64,000 bases of DNA from SB11 sp965249955 (lineage in GTDB: Bacteria > Bacteroidota > Bacteroidia > UBA8524), in assembly GCA_965249955.1 (NCBI GenBank), contig OZ252261.1:1-64000 (forward strand). The letters run 5' to 3'. A program made the position numbers and the translations under genes. This document shows positions 43,086-52,054 of this stretch, in pieces. How positions within the stretch are numbered: the stretch's first letter is position 1; every line of letters begins with the position of its first letter. The notes under the pieces are model-generated. The model had not been told where the DNA came from. It saw only the letters and a list, made by a program, of their open reading frames with translations, and did not search any database.

Positions 43086-44360
43086 ATGAAAAATGATATA
43101 ACACTTCCCCCATTGGCCGAGCGTATGCGCCCGCAAACGTTGGAGGACTATACAGGACAAGAACATTTGGTGGGCGAAGGCGCAGTATTGCGCAAAGCTA
43201 TCGAGAGCGGTACTGTTCCCTCGCTAATATTTTGGGGGCCTCCGGGGGTGGGCAAAACCACACTGGCACAACTGATAGCCAACTATATGCAACTACCCTT
43301 TTTTGGACTTAGTGCCATACAGGCAGGGGTAAAAGAGGTGCGCGCCGTGTTTGAAAAAACCGAAACCGTAGGCAAAAGCATATTGTTTATTGATGAGATA
43401 CACCGCTTTAACAAAGCCCAGCAAGATGCTTTGCTATCAGCCGTTGAGCGTGGTAAAATAATATTGATGGGTGCTACTACCGAAAATCCATCGTTTGAGG
43501 TTATATCAGCCCTCCTATCGCGCTGCCAAGTATATATTTTAAAGGCTTTGGGCGATAAAGAATTGAACGAGATTTTGCAACGTGCCATTACAACTGATGA
43601 GGTATTAAAAACATTGGATATTGAAGTGCAAGAAACCGATGCTCTTTTCCATCTGTGTGGTGGCGACGGACGCAAGCTGCTAAATTTGTTGGAACTTGCC
43701 ATTAACCAGCAAACAGGCGAAAAACGCCTGATAACCAATGATATTGTAATGGATGCCGCCCAAAACAAAATGGCCATGTACGATAAAAGCGGCGAACAGC
43801 ACTACGATATTATTTCGGCGTTTATAAAATCAATGCGGGGCAGCGACCCTAACGGGGCTGTGTATTGGTTGGCACGGATGCTTGAGGGAGGCGAAGACCC
43901 TAAATTTATAGCACGCCGTATGGTGATTTTTGCCAGTGAGGATATAGGCAATGCCAACGCTAATGCTTTGTTGTTGGCGACTAATGCCTTTCAAGCTGTT
44001 ACTCAAATTGGTATGCCTGAGGGACGAATAATACTATCGCAAGTGGCGGTGTATTTGGCCAGCTCGGTAAAAAGTAATGCTTCATATATGGCTATTGGTG
44101 CAGCTAGTGATTTGGTACGCAAAACAGGCGATTTACCTGTGCCGCTTCACCTGCGCAATGCTGTTACCAAACTGATGAAAAACATTGGCTATGGCAAAGA
44201 CTATAAGTATGCACACAACTACGATAAAAACTTTGTTGAGCAAGACTTTTTGCCTGATGAAATAAACGGAACTAAGCTATACGACCCTGCCAACAATGCC
44301 CGTGAAAACGAGCTGCGTAAATTTTTGAAAGATAGGTGGAAGGATAAGTATGGGTATTAA
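43086..44360 (+). CDS. rarA: Replication-associated recombination protein A (AAA+ ATPase)
   Basis: The protein has 424 residues and acts at stalled replication forks (RarA/MgsA/WRNIP1 family). The clamp-loader-like AAA+ domain has Walker A GPPGVGKTT at 51-59, Walker B ILFIDEIHRFNKAQQDALL at about 98-116, and sensor 1 LMGATTENPSFEV. The C-terminal tetramerisation region is present (SAFIKSMRGSDPNGAVYWLA and RRMVIFASEDIGNANANALL). The family identity is unambiguous. Confidence 0.96.
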   Translation: MKNDITLPPLAERMRPQTLEDYTGQEHLVGEGAVLRKAIESGTVPSLIFWGPPGVGKTTLAQLIANYMQLPFFGLSAIQAGVKEVRAVFEKTETVGKSILFIDEIHRFNKAQQDALLSAVERGKIILMGATTENPSFEVISALLSRCQVYILKALGDKELNEILQRAITTDEVLKTLDIEVQETDALFHLCGGDGRKLLNLLELAINQQTGEKRLITNDIVMDAAQNKMAMYDKSGEQHYDIISAFIKSMRGSDPNGAVYWLARMLEGGEDPKFIARRMVIFASEDIGNANANALLLATNAFQAVTQIGMPEGRIILSQVAVYLASSVKSNASYMAIGAASDLVRKTGDLPVPLHLRNAVTKLMKNIGYGKDYKYAHNYDKNFVEQDFLPDEINGTKLYDPANNARENELRKFLKDRWKDKYGY

Positions 44361-44423
44361 GAATACATGATTTTTTAAATTCATAAATGATAAATGATAA
44401 ATGTTAACTGACAACCAGCCTAA

Positions 44424-44603
44424 AACCCTTGCGCTATATGTTTATATATACTGTGGGTGGTAAAAATAATTACCACATCAGCTAAAACCATGCAGCGTTC
44501 TATAAACTTAGCTGGTCAAAGTAGCGGTACTTACTTTCTTAAAATTTCGAATAACAATAAATCGACCGTTAAGAAAATAATACTTAGTGAAGCAGGCCAG
44601 TAA
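44424..44603 (+). pseudogene. Orphan T9SS C-terminal domain fragment
   Basis: An open stretch after a TAA at 44421 ends at TAA 44601. It reads SINLAGQSSGTYFLKISNNN and then KSTVKKIILSEAGQ. This is the last third of a type-A T9SS sorting domain, in which a GxYxxKI strand is followed by KKIIL. No cargo protein or signal peptide precedes it. It is most likely the tail of a deleted secreted protein. The gap 44361-44679 holds nothing else but a terminator. Confidence 0.6.
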
Positions 44604-44633
44604 CAATACTGCTTTCTATTATCAGTGGAGTTT

Positions 44634-44666
44634 AAAGCCTTGTTGGGATAACAAGGCTTTTTTAAT
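44634..44666. terminator. Bidirectional terminator
   Basis: A perfect 11-bp stem AAAGCCTTGTT and its complement has a 5-nt loop, then a T run. It lies between the T9SS remnant and the convergent lipoprotein gene. Confidence 0.85.
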
Positions 44667-44679
44667 TTTCCAATGCACA

Positions 44680-45588
44680 TTAGTACCTACCCACTTGAGG
44701 GTGGTTCTTGTCAAAAGCAAGGCGATTTTCAGGGTCAAAAATATCCTCAAGCATTCCTTGCACTTCGCTGTATTTAATATTTATAGTTATCGATCCTTTA
44801 TCAGCCGGTGCCACTTCATAGGCATTATAAAAAAAGTGTATTCCGCCGGCATCTAAATAAAAATTCTCGTTCAAAGCAAACTCATTATTATCAAACCAAA
44901 AACCTTCATCTTCTAACGATGCTGAAGCGGCTATACCTGCGGCACTTCTAAATTTCTTTTCTGCAATTTTTTTAAGTTTGTTGGCATACCCTGCTTTAAA
45001 CACATTGCGTACATATAGCCTGCGACCTGTTACTGGATTGAAGTTATAGTAGTTGGTAAAGCTATTGGGGTGCGCTCCACCTGCATAACTTTTTTCGTGA
45101 TGACGAATGGTGAACAGCCAATAGGTATTGTGAAACACATCAAAGTGTCTTTGGTAATACCATACAGGTATGTAGTCTTGACCCTCGCTTTGTGCTTCTT
45201 TAAGCGCACTTTTATAGGCACTGTAATACGGTTCTAAAAGGCTGTTTAACCCATTGGCTTTAGCATCGCCATACAATGGTGCGTAAAGTTTTTGACGGAT
45301 AAAGTTGTTTATAGAGTCTGAAACTTTACCGTGTAAACGTGGCTCTACTAATGGAAAAGTAGCTACAAACTTGGCACAGTTAGCTGTATCGCTTTGACAG
45401 TTATTACTTTGTTTATCAAAACTTTTCGATTCGTAAAAAATTGAATCGGATGGCATTGCTAAAACAGCATTAGTATCTGCATCGGGTATGCTGTTTGTTG
45501 TGTAGCCGCTATTTATGTTGTTTGGATTTTCTTCTTCACATGCTACCAGTAGGGTTGTCAGCAGTAGAAGGCATAAGATTTTCTTCAT
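44680..45588 (-). CDS. DUF3298/DUF4163-like lipoprotein
   Basis: The protein has 302 residues from the ATG at 45588. The lipobox is TLLVAC at about residue 16. The later region IRHHEKSYAGGAHPNSFTNY and NFNPVTGRRLYVRNVF is the signature of DUF3298, also seen in the outer domain of the anti-sigma factor RsiV. FPLVEPRLHGKVSDSINNFI fits the DUF4163 part. The function in Bacteroidota is unknown; it is probably anchored in the envelope. Its start lies 53 nt inside the end of the preceding lipoprotein gene, so the two are coupled. Confidence 0.85.
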   Translation of the reverse strand: MKKILCLLLLTTLLVACEEENPNNINSGYTTNSIPDADTNAVLAMPSDSIFYESKSFDKQSNNCQSDTANCAKFVATFPLVEPRLHGKVSDSINNFIRQKLYAPLYGDAKANGLNSLLEPYYSAYKSALKEAQSEGQDYIPVWYYQRHFDVFHNTYWLFTIRHHEKSYAGGAHPNSFTNYYNFNPVTGRRLYVRNVFKAGYANKLKKIAEKKFRSAAGIAASASLEDEGFWFDNNEFALNENFYLDAGGIHFFYNAYEVAPADKGSITINIKYSEVQGMLEDIFDPENRLAFDKNHPQVGRY

Positions 45589-46267
45589 TAGTATTTGTTG
45601 ATGTTTGTAATAAGGCACAACCTACATAGGTGATACCTCCAAAAATTACTTTAGCACTAAAACTACGTATTTTACCACTTTCGGTTTTACAAGGGATTTG
45701 AGTAACTATAAGTTGTATGTTCTGAAAATTCTCGTTGTTGGTAGCATAATAAAACACCTTCCCCACTCCTGCCGAATCGCGAATTTGAGGTTCAGTTAAT
45801 GGAAAAAATACAAGAGTATCATTGGGAAAGTTTGCCTTAAACTTCATGTCGTTACCAAAAGTTACCGACCATTTTGGATCTTCTCCATTGCAACTAAATA
45901 TTGGCTTACTATCCTTCATCACACAAGCGCCTTCAGGTGCATTTTTTTGTGCAACAACTACTTTGTTCACTTGTAATATATTATCGTAAGCAGATGCTGC
46001 TCCTTGTGTAGCAGGGGGTAAAAAATCTCCTTCAAGCGTAAAAAAAACTTGTTGGTAGGGTTGCGTGCTTATCTTTTTTATCTCTGTTTCTACTTGCTTT
46101 GCCGAGTCTTGTAGCCAATACTCTTTGCCTGTGTTACAATCCATAAAGGTAGTATACCCATTTTCCCACACCACATAGCCGTGAAGTTGTTTTTGGGTAG
46201 CAGATTTTTCTTTGCACGATGCAAAAACACCAAGTGTCACTAATAGAGTTAAAAGTATCTTTTGCAT
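45536..46267 (-). CDS. Envelope lipoprotein, COG3650-like
   Basis: The protein has 243 residues with the signal peptide MQKILLTLLVTLGVFASC ending in a lipobox cysteine. The C-terminal domain (SCNGEDPKWSVTFGNDMKFK, FQNIQLIVTQIPC, KVIFGGITYVGCAL) resembles COG3650-type proteins, with a GxEPxW start and paired cysteines. The N-terminal region around GYVVWENGYTTFMDCNTGKE may be a small barrel. The role is unknown. It overlaps the start of the DUF3298-like gene by 53 nt on the same strand. Confidence 0.75.
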   Translation of the reverse strand: MQKILLTLLVTLGVFASCKEKSATQKQLHGYVVWENGYTTFMDCNTGKEYWLQDSAKQVETEIKKISTQPYQQVFFTLEGDFLPPATQGAASAYDNILQVNKVVVAQKNAPEGACVMKDSKPIFSCNGEDPKWSVTFGNDMKFKANFPNDTLVFFPLTEPQIRDSAGVGKVFYYATNNENFQNIQLIVTQIPCKTESGKIRSFSAKVIFGGITYVGCALLQTSTNTNEENLMPSTADNPTGSM

Positions 46268-46314
46268 AATATTTTCAAAAATAAGTAGCAGTTCTCACAA
46301 ACTGTCCACAATAA

Positions 46315-46338
46315 AAAAGCAGGCTTTTGGCCTGCTTT
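46315..46338. terminator. Hairpin terminator downstream of the DUF4920 gene
   Basis: The stem AAAGCAGGC / GCCTGCTTT lies 23 nt after the DUF4920 gene stop (minus strand). A and T runs flank it. Confidence 0.75.
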
Positions 46339-46360
46339 CCAGTATTGTATACAATATGTA

Positions 46361-46822
46361 TTATTTAATGATTACTGAAGTAGCTTCAAACTCGTACTCC
46401 ATTTTAGGTTCGGTTATTTTAGCTATTTCTTCGGCTGTTTGCCCTTCGTCTTCGGCAAGGTGTTTCAAACGGTCAACATCAGTAGTTACTACTTTTAAAG
46501 TACCCTGTGCTATGGCTTCTTTTCCACCAGCATCTTTAGGTAGTTTAAACGAGTGTTCTTTTGTAATAACACGTACGGGTTTTCCCTCGCCCATGTCCAT
46601 ATTAAACCAGCAGCCTTCGGCTTGGCAAACTTGGGTTATTTTACCGCTTATTTTACCTTCTTTTTCAGTAGCATTATCAAGGCTAGCTACAAAGGTAGCC
46701 ACTGGTATAGCTCCTTCGGCTGTTATGCTTTGGTCGCCAAAAGTACCGGTACTAGGTAATTTTTTTTCGCAAGCTGTTAGTGTAGCAGCAACAGCTACTA
46801 ATAAAACTATTATCTTTTTCAT
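46361..46822 (-). CDS. DUF4920 lipoprotein
   Basis: The protein has 153 residues and a lipobox in VAVAATLTAC. The domain has KISGKITQVCQAEGCWFNMD followed by VRVITKEHSFKLPKDAGGKE, the pattern of DUF4920. This is an OB-fold-like family with a CxxxGCW motif that may bind metal or a cofactor. The function is unknown. It lies 20 nt after the S46 peptidase gene on the same strand and may share its transcript. Confidence 0.87.
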   Translation of the reverse strand: MKKIIVLLVAVAATLTACEKKLPSTGTFGDQSITAEGAIPVATFVASLDNATEKEGKISGKITQVCQAEGCWFNMDMGEGKPVRVITKEHSFKLPKDAGGKEAIAQGTLKVVTTDVDRLKHLAEDEGQTAEEIAKITEPKMEYEFEATSVIIK

Positions 46823-46842
46823 GCTATTATTAATTTCAGTGT

Positions 46843-49032
46843 TTATTTATACAAAACTACATTTTTACCGTTTTGCACAAGGTTAAGTTCTTTTATAATG
46901 TTTTGCGCGCCCGATAATTTATCTATTATAAACAATACATAGCGTATATCTACGCTTATAGTACGTTTGTAGCGGGTATCAAACACTATATCGCCGCTCA
47001 TTGCTTCCCAGTTGCCATCAAAAGCAATACCTATAAGCTCGCCTTTACCATTTACTACAGGGCTACCGCTATTACCACCTGTTATATCGTTATCAGTAAT
47101 AAAGCAGGTAACCATTTCGCCTGTTTTCTTATCTACGTATGGGCCAAAATCGTTATTACGGTTTAGCTCAAGCAGTTTTTTAGGTGCATCAAACTCACCA
47201 TCATTAGGTATGTATTTTTCTTCTACACCATCAAGTGTTGTAAAAAAATCGTAGTTAACACCATCTTTAGGGCTGTATGCTTTTACAGAGCCGTAGGTTA
47301 AGCGAAAAGTGCTGTTTGCATCAGGATAGTAGTTTGTTTTAGGGTTCATTTCCATAAGCCCTTTCATGTATACTTCGCCTTCTTTAGCAATTTCGCCGCT
47401 ATACTTGTTTACTTTATCAGCAAAGTTTTTTGTATAAAACTCAGAAAACGCTATGGCCACTTTATATGCAGGGTCGGCTTGAATTGTCTCAGCAGAAGGG
47501 TTTTCTAAAAATTTCTCTAGCCTTTCTTTTGAGCTTGTCAGCGAATTAGCCATTACAGTTGCTGCGTATTTTTTAAAGGCTTCATCAGCACTTGTATTAG
47601 GATACATGGCTAAAATTTGACCTAAAATTTCAGGGTGGTTTTCTTTGGCTATATCGTTATAGTAAGCACTAAGTACAGCCGCAATAATTTTTTCTTCGGC
47701 GGCAGCATTGTAGGTTTCGTAAGCACCTTCTAGCCTGCCTTGGAAACCTTTAATTGCTTTTTCTTTGGCAGCTTCGTCTTTATCGGTAATTGCTTTCTCA
47801 ATACTTTTAAGTCCGTTTGCCAAACTAAACGATGTTGAGCCATATATACCAACGTTTACATAAAGGCGTATATCGCTTATAGGCGTATACTCAGCATAAA
47901 TATCTTTTAGGTGTGGAAGTATGTTTTTATACTCGTCTTTAGTAGCTGCCCATGCAATAAACTTTTCCTCTTCTTTTCTCTTTTGGTCTACTACTTTAAG
48001 GTGTTTTATTTGTTCGGTTTGTCCAATGTAGTATTTCCAAGCGTTGGCTAAACGAGCATATTGTGATGAAAGTTGAATACGAACGGCAACGTTTTTATCC
48101 ATTTGCTCTTTCATCATATCTAAACGGATACCCAAAAGTTTTACAATAGCAGGATTAGATTTATCAACGGCCATTTGTATACCCATTGACGTTTCGTAGC
48201 GATTGGTGCGACCTGGATAGCCCATTATCATAGCAAAATCGCCTTCTTTTACACCATCAAGCGATACTTTTAGTGAGCTTTTTGGTTTGTAGGGAACGTT
48301 ATCAACCGAATAGTCTGCCGGCTGGTTGTCTTTGTTGGTATAAATACGGAACATAGAAAAATCGCAGGTATGGCGTGGCCACATCCAGTTATCAGTGTCA
48401 CCACCAAATTTACCTATGTTTTGTGGAGGAGTACCAACTAAGCGGATATCGGTAAATTTCTCCATCACAAACAGTATGTATTGGTTATTTTTAAAGATAT
48501 CTTTTACAAAAGCCTCGTAGTGATTGCCATTTTTGGCTTGTGCTACTATGGTATCAGTAAGTTCTTTTAGTTTACCTGCTTTTTGTTCTTCGGTTAAACC
48601 CATCAAGCTGGGTAATATTTTTGCCGACACGTCTTCCATACGCACCAATATCGAAGCAAACATTCCTTTGTTTACTTTTTCTTCGGCTAATGATTTTGCC
48701 CAAAAACCGTTATCCAATATATTGTCTTCAACAGTACTGTGTGATTGTACCGACTCGTATCCGCAGTGGTGATTGGTAAGTAATAAACCACTGTTTGATA
48801 TTATCTCGCCTGTGCAACCGCCATCAAACCATACTATGGCATCTTTAAGGCTGGCTTTGTTTACGCTGTATATTTGTTCGGGTTTAAGTTTTAAACCCAA
48901 TTTTTTCATTTGGGCATAGTTAAAGTCTTTTAACAATATGGGCAACCACATCCCTTCATCAGCGGGTTTATAGTTTGCATTTGCAGCCAAAAGGCTAAAA
49001 CTTAGTACAAAAGCGAGTAGTATTTTTTTCAT
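46843..49032 (-). CDS. S46-family dipeptidyl-peptidase, DPP7-like
   Basis: The protein has 729 residues from the ATG at 49032, which starts the signal peptide MKKILLAFVLSFSLLAANA. S46 enzymes cut dipeptides from the N-termini of peptides in the periplasm and feed amino-acid use. The chymotrypsin-like catalytic His is in LLTNHHCGYESVQ near residue 89 and the Ser is in ITGGNSGSPVVNG near 655. The specificity position after FD is Gly (IAFDGNWEAM, about residue 671), as in DPP7. DPP11 has Arg there and cuts after Asp or Glu. A broad or hydrophobic preference is therefore expected. Confidence 0.93.
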   Translation of the reverse strand: MKKILLAFVLSFSLLAANANYKPADEGMWLPILLKDFNYAQMKKLGLKLKPEQIYSVNKASLKDAIVWFDGGCTGEIISNSGLLLTNHHCGYESVQSHSTVEDNILDNGFWAKSLAEEKVNKGMFASILVRMEDVSAKILPSLMGLTEEQKAGKLKELTDTIVAQAKNGNHYEAFVKDIFKNNQYILFVMEKFTDIRLVGTPPQNIGKFGGDTDNWMWPRHTCDFSMFRIYTNKDNQPADYSVDNVPYKPKSSLKVSLDGVKEGDFAMIMGYPGRTNRYETSMGIQMAVDKSNPAIVKLLGIRLDMMKEQMDKNVAVRIQLSSQYARLANAWKYYIGQTEQIKHLKVVDQKRKEEEKFIAWAATKDEYKNILPHLKDIYAEYTPISDIRLYVNVGIYGSTSFSLANGLKSIEKAITDKDEAAKEKAIKGFQGRLEGAYETYNAAAEEKIIAAVLSAYYNDIAKENHPEILGQILAMYPNTSADEAFKKYAATVMANSLTSSKERLEKFLENPSAETIQADPAYKVAIAFSEFYTKNFADKVNKYSGEIAKEGEVYMKGLMEMNPKTNYYPDANSTFRLTYGSVKAYSPKDGVNYDFFTTLDGVEEKYIPNDGEFDAPKKLLELNRNNDFGPYVDKKTGEMVTCFITDNDITGGNSGSPVVNGKGELIGIAFDGNWEAMSGDIVFDTRYKRTISVDIRYVLFIIDKLSGAQNIIKELNLVQNGKNVVLYK

Positions 49033-49062
49033 TATAAGTAGATTTTGGTATTTTAAGTCGCA

Positions 49063-49070
49063 CAAAAATA
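49063..49070 (-). promoter_or_regulatory. -7 promoter element (TATTTTTG) of the S46 peptidase gene
   Basis: On the minus strand an exact TAnnTTTG match lies 30 nt before the ATG at 49032. Confidence 0.5.
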
Positions 49071-49102
49071 CTTTTTACAAGGGAGAGTAAAAAAAAGAAA
49101 TG

Positions 49103-50461
49103 TTAAAGGCTTTTAGCCGATAACTTTAAAAACCTTCGGGTTAGGAAAACTGCCGATATAGTAAGCCCTAAAGTAAGCCCATACCAAATGCCCTGCACGC
49201 CCATATTTAAATGAAAAGCCAAGTAATAAGCAACGGGCAAACCAATAAGCCAATACGCTACTAAAGTAACTATGGTAGGGTATATTACATCTTTTACCCC
49301 ACGTAAAATACCCAAGCCCACGGCTTGTAATCCATCAGAAAACTGAAAAATAGCAGCTATTAGTAATAGTATAGAGGCATAGTACACCACATCAGGGTAG
49401 GTATTAAAATAGGTGGGTAATGTTTTATTGAACACTACAAAAACCGTAGCTGTAACGGCCATACACACTAATACTAAAAATAATGCTGATTGACCTGCAC
49501 GACGAACTCCTTTTACATCACCCTCACTAAAGGCTGTGCCTACACGTATTGAGCCCCCAGCAGAAAAACCTGTAGATACCATATACGATACAGCGGCTAA
49601 GTATAATGCTATTTGATGCGCTGCCGATTGGTAGGGGCCTATCCAAGTAGTCATTACATTAGCAGCCGAAAATGCGCCTACCTCAAAAAAGTATTGCAAC
49701 CCCGATGGCAAACCCATTTTAAATATCTCTTTTAACTGTGGTGATGATATTGTTATACCCTTTTTCAGTTGGCGGTATGGCTTTATTTTTTTTGCACTAT
49801 ACACATATGCCAATAGAGTTATTAAAATAAAAACTCTTGATATTACAGTGGCATATCCTGCTCCTGAAAGCCCCAAAGCTTCAAAGCCCCAATTGCCATA
49901 TATGAGTAGCCAATTTAAAAATATATTAAGCACTACCCCCACAAGTGTTATTACCATTGCCGGTACTGTAAAAGACAGCCCATCGGTAAAATTTTTTATA
50001 CCTGCCCCTGCCAATAACGGGAAGGTGCTAAAAGTTATTATTAATAAATATTCTTTACCCAAAGCCTGTATTTCTTCGCCCTGCACAAAAACATCAAAAT
50101 TTAGTATTACAACGGCTAATAGTGCCGTAAGCACTAATGAGGCTAAAAATGCTGATACGATGGCATACTTTAAATATCCTCCGCAAGCCTCATAATCACG
50201 CTTGGCTTTACTTATAGATACTAGGGTTGACACGGCCATCATTATACCAAAACCTAATACTGTAACTAAAAAAAATAATGCATTACTAACCCCTGCGGCA
50301 GCTACAGCTTTAGCTCCATACTCAACAGGTGTTATCCCTCCTACCATAGCATTATCAAACAAACCCATAAGTATATTACCCAATTGTCCTATAATTATAG
50401 GTGTGCTAAGTAATAAGGTTTGTTTAATTTCTTTTCGGTATAATCGCCAATAAATCTGCAT
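49103..50461 (-). CDS. MATE-family multidrug/Na+ or H+ antiporter
   Basis: The protein has 452 residues from the ATG at 50461 and about twelve hydrophobic segments. The N-terminal MATE motif is LLLSTPIIIGQLGNILMGLF followed by DNAMVGG. The second half has SGLQYFFEVGAFSAANVMTT and AAHQIALYLAAVSYMVSTGF with SAGGSIRVGTAFSEGD. MATE proteins export cationic drugs and metabolites. A -7 element lies 18 nt upstream of the start. Confidence 0.93.
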   Translation of the reverse strand: MQIYWRLYRKEIKQTLLLSTPIIIGQLGNILMGLFDNAMVGGITPVEYGAKAVAAAGVSNALFFLVTVLGFGIMMAVSTLVSISKAKRDYEACGGYLKYAIVSAFLASLVLTALLAVVILNFDVFVQGEEIQALGKEYLLIITFSTFPLLAGAGIKNFTDGLSFTVPAMVITLVGVVLNIFLNWLLIYGNWGFEALGLSGAGYATVISRVFILITLLAYVYSAKKIKPYRQLKKGITISSPQLKEIFKMGLPSGLQYFFEVGAFSAANVMTTWIGPYQSAAHQIALYLAAVSYMVSTGFSAGGSIRVGTAFSEGDVKGVRRAGQSALFLVLVCMAVTATVFVVFNKTLPTYFNTYPDVVYYASILLLIAAIFQFSDGLQAVGLGILRGVKDVIYPTIVTLVAYWLIGLPVAYYLAFHLNMGVQGIWYGLTLGLTISAVFLTRRFLKLSAKSL

Positions 50462-50479
50462 TTTATTTAAAGAAGTGCG

Positions 50480-50487
50480 CAAAAATA
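50480..50487 (-). promoter_or_regulatory. -7 promoter element (TATTTTTG) of the MATE gene
   Basis: An exact TAnnTTTG match on the minus strand, with a leader of about 15 nt. Confidence 0.5.
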
Positions 50488-50593
50488 GGGCTTTTACGAC
50501 CAACTAAATGTTAATAGTAACATAAGTTTAGTATTGCTTTACTAATTTTTTTTCCTAGCTTCGCCATATATACTAATCAAATTAACTACGTCT

Positions 50594-50878
50594 ATGAAAA
50601 AATTTATTAAATCATTCTTAGTGCTGTTCGCAGCAGTTAGCCTTGCTTCATGTTCAGTTACCTTTCCTGTTAGTGCTACTAGCAACGAAGTAGGTTCAAA
50701 AGTTGGTCGTTCATCTGGTAGCTGCTACTTAGGTACTCTTTTGTGTTTTGATGTTGATGCTAGTATTATGAGCGCAGCTAAAAACGGTGGTATTTCTAAA
50801 ATCTCTACTGTTGATTTCAAACAAAAAAATATTTTGGGTATTATCATCACTTTTGAGTGTATAGTAACCGGAGAATAA
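50594..50878 (+). CDS. TRL-like small lipoprotein
   Basis: The protein has 94 residues and a lipobox AVSLASC. The body GSKVGRSSGSCYLGTLLCFD, then ASIMSAAKNGGISKISTVD, matches TRL-like proteins, which share a G-x-S-x-C region and AAKNGGIxKI. Their function is unknown. It is probably an outer-membrane or periplasmic lipoprotein. It is a single gene with its own strong terminator. Confidence 0.82.
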   Translation: MKKFIKSFLVLFAAVSLASCSVTFPVSATSNEVGSKVGRSSGSCYLGTLLCFDVDASIMSAAKNGGISKISTVDFKQKNILGIIITFECIVTGE

Positions 50879-50899
50879 TTTTATATCTCACAATATTTT

Positions 50900-50933
50900 A
50901 AAGAGAGTAGCCAACGGTTACTCTCTTTTTGTT
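50900..50933 (+). terminator. Terminator of the TRL-like gene
   Basis: A 13-bp stem from AAAGAGAGTAGCC to GGTTACTCTCTTT (one G-T pair), with loop AAC and a T tail. Confidence 0.88.
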
Positions 50934-50956
50934 TATAGCTTTTATATATTGCCCCC

Positions 50957-51484
50957 GTGAAAAAAACATTATTATTATTTTTTGTAGCTACAATAGCTAT
51001 CGTTGCCTGTAAAACCAAAACGCCTATTAAAGTTGGGTTAATGGAATGCTACAATATGGATGATGGTGAAACAGAAGCACATATAGATAAAAAACTATTA
51101 AAACTATATGATGATGAATTGCGCATAGCGCAAACCAATTCATATATAAATAAGCTTACGACCAGCAAAACCAACACTAAGTATTTTGGGTTTGTACTTG
51201 CTGATTTAACTGAAAAGATAATTTACAAGTTAAAGGCTGATAGCTCAATAACGGTTATTGAAGAAAAAAGTATTGATGCCAACGAAACTTCTTACCACTT
51301 TTACAAAGTGAAAAAGCAAAGTGGCTTATTATTGGTTAAAATACTTTTTAAACAACCATCACTAACAAATTCTATAATGGTTGATGCTGTTTTTGACACT
51401 GAAAAACATTGGACTGATTTTTATACTAATGCTGAGGCTTTTACCAAAAAATTTGAATGTAAAGATGAAGATAAAAAACCTTAG
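50957..51484 (+). CDS. Lipoprotein of unknown function
   Basis: The protein has 175 residues starting at GTG 50957 (MKKTLLLFFVATIAIVAC), and the lipobox cysteine is at about residue 18. I recognise no family. The mature part is mostly polar, with YFGFVLADLTEKIIYKLKAD and HFYKVKKQSGLLLVKILFKQ. It overlaps the next lipoprotein gene by 20 nt, so the two are translated from one transcript and may act together. Confidence 0.72.
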   Translation: MKKTLLLFFVATIAIVACKTKTPIKVGLMECYNMDDGETEAHIDKKLLKLYDDELRIAQTNSYINKLTTSKTNTKYFGFVLADLTEKIIYKLKADSSITVIEEKSIDANETSYHFYKVKKQSGLLLVKILFKQPSLTNSIMVDAVFDTEKHWTDFYTNAEAFTKKFECKDEDKKP

Positions 51485-51986
51485 CATATTAGGTATATGC
51501 TTGCTTTTGTTTGCTGCCTGCGGTATAAGAGCAGGTGGAGGTGGTAGAATAAGTAAATATGCCCAATCGTATTTTAAGGGTGAGGGTAAAATATTGTATT
51601 ATGTAAAACCCGTTGAGTTTACTCACGGCAAAGAAAATTTAGATGCTGATTTTACTTTTAACAAAGGAGATACATCAATAAAAGATGTATTAATTAACCT
51701 TAGTATTTATGGTACGCCTCCATTTGCTAAAACAGACTCTGTGCGTATTGGTTTTGGCGACAATAGTTATACCGATACTACTGTAAAGCTGATATATAAT
51801 GAAAATATGCGTCGCAAAAAGTTTTCACGTCAAAGTGTGGACTTACCAGCAAAGTATTTCGAGTATTTGCTTAAAGCTGAACCTATTACTATTTCCCTAT
51901 TTTATGGTGCTACCGAAAAACAATACATTAGTAGTAAGCAATGGCGCAAAAGTCACCAAATGCTTTACAATATGATTTTTTGGTAA
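51465..51986 (+). CDS. Lipoprotein of unknown function
   Basis: The protein has 173 residues from the ATG at 51465, chosen because it starts a lipoprotein signal peptide (MKIKNLSILGICLLLFAAC). A glycine-rich GIRAGGGGR follows. The rest has a beta-rich pattern (GKILYYVKPVEF, SIKDVLINLSIYG, VRIGFGDNSYTDTTVKLIYN). I recognise no family. The start is inside the end of the preceding lipoprotein gene, and a very long hairpin follows the stop. Confidence 0.72.
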   Translation: MKIKNLSILGICLLLFAACGIRAGGGGRISKYAQSYFKGEGKILYYVKPVEFTHGKENLDADFTFNKGDTSIKDVLINLSIYGTPPFAKTDSVRIGFGDNSYTDTTVKLIYNENMRRKKFSRQSVDLPAKYFEYLLKAEPITISLFYGATEKQYISSKQWRKSHQMLYNMIFW

Positions 51987-51995
51987 TTTAAACCT

Positions 51996-52047
51996 TAAAC
52001 TGTTAACACAAAAGGCCGCAAATGCGGCCTTTTGTGTTAACAGTTTA
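51996..52047. terminator. Exceptionally long perfect hairpin between convergent genes
   Basis: A 25-bp stem at 51996-52020 and its exact complement at 52023-52047 are separated by AA. The stem contains the smaller palindrome TGTTAACA and the core AAAAGGCCGCA. It serves the lipoprotein gene on the plus strand and the zinc-ribbon gene ending at 52055 on the minus strand. Confidence 0.9.
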
Positions 52048-52054
52048 TAAATAA

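Noticed and set aside
43283..43777. A 164-codon minus-strand ORF opposite rarA
   Set aside because: It is a shadow of the rarA reading frame with no protein-like features.
46212..46886. A 224-codon plus-strand ORF opposite the DUF4920 gene
   Set aside because: It is antisense to the DUF4920 gene and its terminator, and its content is a shadow.
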